Origin: Proteles cristata cristata
Lineage: Eukaryota; Chordata; Mammalia; Carnivora; Hyaenidae
DNA length: 64,000 nt
Direction: 5' to 3'
Assembly (NCBI GenBank): GCA_017311185.1
Contig: JAESUZ010002883.1
Span: forward strand, 1-64,000
Below the pieces are notes generated by a model that worked only from the letters and a program-made list of their open reading frames with translations, made no database searches and was not told the origin of the DNA. The translations under genes were made by a program, and so were the position numbers. This document shows, in pieces, positions 58,434 through 64,000 of the stretch (the first letter of the stretch is position 1; each line of letters starts with the position of its first letter).

Positions 58434-61400
58434 TTAAGTTCCTCCTAATCCTCCTATACGTGCAAACATATGATATTTGTCCTTCTCTGCCTGACTTATT
58501 TCGCTCAGCATAACACCCTCAAGGTCCATCCATGTTGCTACACATGGCCAGATTTCATTCTTTCTCATTGCCATGTAGTATTCCATGGTATAGATAAACC
58601 ACATCTTCTTGATCCATTCATCTGTTGATGGACACGTAGGCTCTTTCCATGTTTTAGCTATTGTGGAGAGTGCTGCTATGAACATTGGGGTACATGTGCT
58701 CCTATGCCTCAGCATTTCTGTATCCCTTGGGTAAATTCCTAGCAGTGCTATTGCTGGGTCATAGGGGAGTTCTATTGTTAGTTTCCTGAGGAACCTCCAC
58801 ACTGTTTTCCAGAGGGGCTGTACCAGTTTACATTCCCACCAACAGTGTAGGAGGGTGCCCGTTTCTCCACATCCTCGCCAGCATCTAGAGTTCTCTGATT
58901 TGCTCATTTTAGCCACTCTGACTGGCGTGAGGTGGTATCTCAGTGTGGTTTTGATGTGTATTTCCCTGATGAGGAGGGATGCTGAGCATCGTTTCATGTG
59001 TCTGTTGGCCATCTGGATGTCCTCTTTGGAGAAGTGTCTCTTAATATCTTCTGCCCGTTTCTTTACTGGGTTGTTTGTTTTTTGGGTGTGGAGTTTGGTG
59101 AGTTCCTTATAGATTTTGGATATTAATCCTTTATCAGATATGTCATTTACAATTATTTTTTCCCATTCCGTCTGTTGTCTATTAGTTTTATGGATTGTCT
59201 CCTTTGCCTTGCAGAAGCTTTTAATCTTGATGAGGTCCCAATCGTTTATTTTTGCTCTTGATTCTTTTGCTTTTGGGGATGTGTCAAGTAAGAAATTGCT
59301 GTGGTTGAGGTCAAGGAGTTTGCTTCCTGCTTTCTCCTCTAGGGTTTTCATGGTTTCCTGTCTCACGTTCAGGTCCTTTATCCACTTTGAGTTTATTTTT
59401 GTGTATGGTGTGAGAAAATGATCTAGTTTCATTCTTCTGCATGTTGCTGTCCAGTTCTCCCAACACCATCTGTTAAAGAGGCTGTCTTTTTTCCATTGGA
59501 TACTCTTTCCGCTTTGTCAAAGATTAGTTGGCTGTATACTTTTGGGTCCACTTCTGAGTTCTCAATTCTGTTCCATTGGTCTGTGTGTCTATTTTTGTGC
59601 CAATACCATACTGTCTTGATGATGACAGCTTTGTAGTAGAGGCTAAAGTCTGGGATGGTGATGCCTCCTGTTTTGGTTTTATTTTTCAGTATTACTTTGG
59701 CTATTCGGGGTCTTTTGTGGTTCCATACAAATTTTTGGATAGTTTGTTCTAGTTTTGAGAAGTATGCTGGTGCAATTTCCATTGGAATTGCATTGAATGT
59801 GTAGATAGCTTTGGGTAGTAATGACATTTTAATTATATTTATTCTTCCTATCCATGAGCAGGGAATGTTTTTCCATTTCTTTGTGTCTTCTTCAATTTCC
59901 TTCATAAGTTTTCTATAATTTTCATCATACAGATCTCTTATATCCTTGGTTAGGTTTTATTCCTAGGTGCTTTATGGTTTTTTTGTGCAATTGTGAATGG
60001 AATCAGTGTCTTGATTTCTCTTTGTGTTGCTTCATTGTTGGTGTATAAGAAAGCAACCGATTTCTGCATGTTGATTTTGTACCCTGCAACTTTGCTGAAT
60101 TCTTGGATCAGTTCTAGTATGCTTCTGGTGGAGTCTATCAGGTTTTCTATGTAGAGTATCATGTCATCTGCGAAAAGTGAAAGTTTGACTTCTTCTTTGC
60201 CAGTTGTGATGCCTTTGATTTCCTTTTGTTGTCTGATGGCTGATGCTAGGATTTCCAGCACTATGTGAAACTACAGTGGTGAGAGTGGACATCCCTGTCG
60301 TGTTCCTGATCTCAGGGGGAAAGCTCTCAGTTTTTCCCCGTTGAGGATGATGTTAGCTGAGGGCTTCTCATAGATGGCTTTTATGATGTTTAAGTAAGTT
60401 GCTTCTATCCCGACTTTCTCGAGGGTCTTTAAGAAGGGATGCTGTATTTTGTCAAATGCTTTTTCTGCATCTATGGACAGGATCATATGGTTTTTATCTT
60501 TCCTTTTGTTGATGTGATGTATCACATTGATTGGTTTGTGAATATTGAACCAGCCCTGTAACCCAGGAATGAATCCCACTTGATCTTGGTGGATAATTCT
60601 TTTTATGTGCCGTTGGATTCGATTTGCAAGGATCTTGAGGATTTTTGCATCTGTATTCATCAAGGATATTGGCCTGTAGTTCTCTTTTTTTGCTGGATCT
60701 CGGTCTGGCTTGGGAATCACAGTGATGCTGTCTTCATAAAATGAGCCCGGGAGTTTTCCTTCGATTTCTATTTTTTGGAATAGCTTGAGAAGAATGGGTA
60801 TTAATTCTGTTTTAAATGTCTGGTAGAATTCCCCAGGGAAGCCATCAGGTCCACGGCTCTTATTTGTTGGGAAATTTTGATAACTGATTCGATTTCTTCA
60901 CTAGTTATGGATCTGTTCAGATTTTCTGTCCTTTCCCGTGTGAATTTTGGTAGTGAGTGTATGTTTAGGAATTTGTCCATTTCTTCTAAGTTGTCCAATT
61001 TGTTGGCGTATAATTATTCATAGTATTCCCTGATAATTGCTTGTATTTCTGAGGGGTTGGTTATAATAAGTCCATTTTCTTTCATGATTTTGTCTATTTG
61101 GGTGCTCTCTCTTTTCTTTTTGAGAAGCCTGGCTAGAGGTTTGTCAATTTTGTTTATTTTTTTCAAAAAAGACAACTCTTGGTTTCATGGATCTGTTCAA
61201 TTGTTTCTTCGGTCTCTATGTTTATTTCTGCTCTGGTTTTTACTATTTCTCTTCTTCTTCTGGGTTTGGGGTGCTCTTGTTGTTCTGCCTCTAGTTCCTT
61301 TAGGCAAGCTGTTAGATTTTGCACTTGCGCTTTTTCTAATTTCTTGAAATAGGCCTGGAGTGCAGTGTACTTTCCTCTTAGGACTGCCTTTGCCGTATCC

Positions 61401-62254
61401 CATAGAGTTTGGATTGTTGTATTTTCATTTTCATTTGTTTCCATATATTTTTTAATTTCGTCTCTAATTGCCTGATTGTCCCATTCATTCTTTAGTAGGT
61501 TGTTCTTTAACTTCCATGTTTTTGGAGGTTTTCCAGACTTCTTCCTGTGATTGATTTCAAGTTTCAGAGCATTATGGTCTGAAAGTGTGCATGGTATGAT
61601 CTCAGTTCTTTTATATTTATGGAGGGCTGCTTTATGTCCCAGTATGGGATCTATCTTGGAGAATGTGCCATGCTCACTTGATAAGAAAGTGAATTCCCTG
61701 GCCTCAGAATGTAGAGTTCTGATTATATCTGTCTGATCCATCTGGTCCAATGTGTCATTCAAGTCTTTTGTTTCCTTAGTGATTTTCTGTCTGGCTGATC
61801 TATCCATTGCTATAAGTGGAGTATTAAAGTCCCCTATTATTAGCACATTCTTATCTATAAGATTATTTCTGTTTGTAATTGTTTTAAATATTTAGGTGCT
61901 CCCCTATTCAGTACATAGACATTTATAATTGTTAGTTCTTCCTGATGGATAGACCCTGTAATTATTATATAATGCCCTTCTTCATCTCTTGTTATTGTCT
62001 TAGTTTAAAATCCAGTTTGTCTGATATAAGTATAGCTACTCCAGCTTTTTTTGCCTTCCTGTAGCATGATATATATTTCTCCATCCCCTTACTTTTAATC
62101 TGAAGGTATCTTCCAGTCTGAAATGGGTTTCTTGTAGACGGCAAATAGATGGATTTTGTTTTTTTATCCATTCTGCTACCCTATGTCTTTTGATTGGAAC
62201 ATTCAGCCCATTTACATTCAGTATTGTTATTGAAATATGTGGGTTTAGAGTCAT
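58434..62254 (-). pseudogene. L1 ORF2 (endonuclease-reverse transcriptase), broken
   Basis: In active L1s this protein nicks target DNA and reverse-transcribes L1 RNA. The N-terminal endonuclease part is seen at 62254-61160 (ITILNVNGLN at its start). Reverse transcriptase motifs are at 60720-59950, including the catalytic FADD. The cysteine-rich C-terminus ([18 protein letters not shown]) lies in the last open piece, 59432-58434. Frameshifts or stops fall near 62036, 61163, 60998-60720, 60261-60271, 59950 and 59429, leaving seven pieces. Confidence 0.9.
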
Positions 62255-62329
62255 TCTGTCCTTTGTGGGATTCATGCTTGTGGTGGTGTCTCTGGTACCT
62301 TGCATTCCTTGCAACACTTCTCTCAGAGA

Positions 62330-63219
62330 GTCCCCCTCAGGATTTCTTGTAGGGTTGGCTTAGTGGTGACAAATTCTTTCAATTCTTGTTTATTTGGAAA
62401 GACTTGTATCTCTCATTCTATTCTGAATGACAGGCTTGCTGGAGAGAGGATTCTTGGCTGCATATTTTTTCCGTTCATCACATGGAAGTTCTCCTGCCAT
62501 TCCTTTCTGGCCTGCCACGTTTCATTAGATAGGTCTGCCACCACTCTGATAGGTTTCCCTTTGTATGTTAGGGCCCTTTTCTCCCTAGCTACTTTCAAAA
62601 TTCTCTCTTTGTCCTTATATTTTGCCAGTTTCACTGTGATACGTCGTGCAGATGATCGATTCAAGTTACATCTGAGGGGAGTTCTCTGTGCCTCTTGAAT
62701 TTCAGCTTCTACTTCCTTCCCCAAGTTGGGGATGTTTTCTGCTATAATTTGTTCCAGGACTCCTTCAGCACCTTTCCCTGTCTCTTCCTCTTCTGGGATT
62801 CCTATGATATGGATATTGTTCTGTTTGATTGTATCACTGAGCTCTCGAACTCTTCTTTCATGTTCCTGGATCAGTTTATCTCTCTTTTTCTCAGTTATTC
62901 TTTTTCTGTAGTAGTGTCTCTTAAATCACTTATTCTCCTCTCTGCCTCTTTAATCTGTGCATTGGACGCTTCCAGTTTATTAGGTATCTCATTTATCCCA
63001 TTTTTTAATTCACTATAACTATTTTTAAGTTCCATATTGTTTGTAGCCATAGTTTCTCTGATGTCCTCCATGCTTTTTTCAAGCCCGGTGATTAATTTTA
63101 TGATTATTGTTCTGAATTCTTGTTCAGTTATGTTGTTGCTTATATCTGTTTTGAGCAGTTCTCTAGCTGTCATTTCTTCCTGGAGTTTTCTTTTGAGGAG
63201 AGTTCTTCTGTTTCGTCAT
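62330..63219 (-). pseudogene. L1 ORF1 (RNA-binding protein), broken
   Basis: The start MTKQKNSPQKK is at about 63219. The frame shifts near 63170, continues as a coiled-coil-like region to 62895, and resumes as the RNA-binding C-terminal domain (ETWQARKEWQENFHV) at 62724-62413, where it stops early. ORF1p packages L1 RNA in intact elements. Confidence 0.87.
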
Positions 63220-64000
63220 TTTGGTTAGCTTTCTATCTCTTGTTAATTTTAAAAGCTTGTTGTACACACGCCCCCTTGCAAGTTCTGCTATATTAGAGAG
63301 AGCTTTTTGACTGTTCAGGGCCTGTCTGTTCAGGAAGTATTCTTTGGATGGTGTCTCTTGGTTTCTCTTGTTGAGCATTTGGTTATATTGTTTCCTTACT
63401 GGTAGTGGTATTTGAGACTCTCCACCAGGTGTAGTTTGGCTTGTTTCTCGAGGCAGCCCTGGAAAAAGAAAACAGACAACCACAGAGGGAACACAGGTAC
63501 ACAAACTCACAGACAAAACCAATAAATACACAAACCCAGGCTCAGCTAAAAACAGCTACAACAACAACAAATCAGCTATCTGGAGGGGATGGGCGTGGTT
63601 TGGTGTAGGCAGGTCTTGTCTCCACTGTGTCCGCTGGCCTCCCTGAGGCCCCTCCTTGGTGGTTGTGGGGAGAAGAATGGCGTCGCCCCAGTCCCTTCTC
63701 AACCAAGCATTGCAAATCCCTTCTTCGGCCCGATCTCCCTGTGCTGAGGATGTAGCCAAGGTGGGCTGAGTTCTATGCCCCACACCCCGCCTGTTTCCAG
63801 ATCCCAGTCCGCGGGCTTTGTTATACTGCCCTGAACAGTCCCGCAGGTCACTGCTTCCCTGTTGCCTGGGGGTTGAGTGGGGGATGGGGGATGTGTCGCA
63901 GCCTCAGATCCGCTGGGGTCAAGCAGGGATACAACCCGAGTGCTTTCGGGGAACGTATAAATTTAGGTCCATAGAGTCCGCGTCGCTGCAGCGAGGTGCC

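Larger units (their letters stand above)
58229..64000 (-). mobile_element. Long antisense L1 retrotransposon, extends past window
   Basis: From a poly-T (the reversed poly-A tail) at 58229 the element runs through its 3'UTR, ORF2, ORF1 and into a GC-rich 5'UTR (from about 63540) without reaching its end, so at least 5.77 kb is present. It lies in TAF1 intron 32 opposite to the gene. Both ORFs are interrupted, so it is very likely immobile. The 5' boundary and target duplication are outside the window. Confidence 0.93.

Overview
This is nuclear DNA from a mammal, almost certainly a cat-family carnivore. The evidence is dozens of tRNA-Lys-derived SINEs of the feline type (head near gcgcctgggtggctcagtcgg, CT-rich tail, poly-A), many with intact target-site duplications, plus carnivore-type L1 elements. 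There is no prokaryotic, viral-gene or CRISPR content. The main gene is TAF1, which lies on the X chromosome in other placental mammals, so the window is inferred to be X-linked.

Bases 1-11,450 are intergenic. They hold a complete 191-codon single-exon ORF for a Rac/RhoG-like small GTPase (2908-3483, +) with all G motifs and a CAAX box. The rest is SINEs, pieces of old L1 and simple repeats, including a run of six same-orientation SINEs at 9381-10512.

Bases 11,460-49,373 (+) hold a TATA-less, ETS-rich promoter region and the first 32 coding exons of TAF1, the largest TFIID subunit. All junctions are GT-AG and keep one continuous frame of 1,604 codons, running from the N-terminal TBP-binding region through the HAT/TAF7-binding core, winged helix, zinc knuckle and bromodomain 1 to the end of the acetyl-lysine-binding part of bromodomain 2. 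Several junctions offer in-frame alternatives: a 63-nt alternative acceptor at exon 5, a strong alternative donor 48 nt past the weak exon 10 donor, and a triple CAG acceptor at exon 23.

Bases 49,374-64,000 are the start of a very large intron 32; the C-terminal acidic exons lie beyond the window. It is filled with SINEs, ancient LINE fragments, a Tigger-like DNA transposon interrupted by an L1 tail, and a long antisense L1 (about 58,229 to past 64,000) whose ORF1 and ORF2 are broken. Human TAF1 intron 32 is the site of the disease-linked antisense SVA insertion in X-linked dystonia-parkinsonism, so the antisense L1 here is a natural parallel.

No wholly new multi-gene system was found. The most unusual items are the intact RhoG-like gene, the in-frame alternative splice sites of TAF1, and the many antisense SINEs that carry acceptor-like poly-T...ttctag sequences in sense with TAF1.
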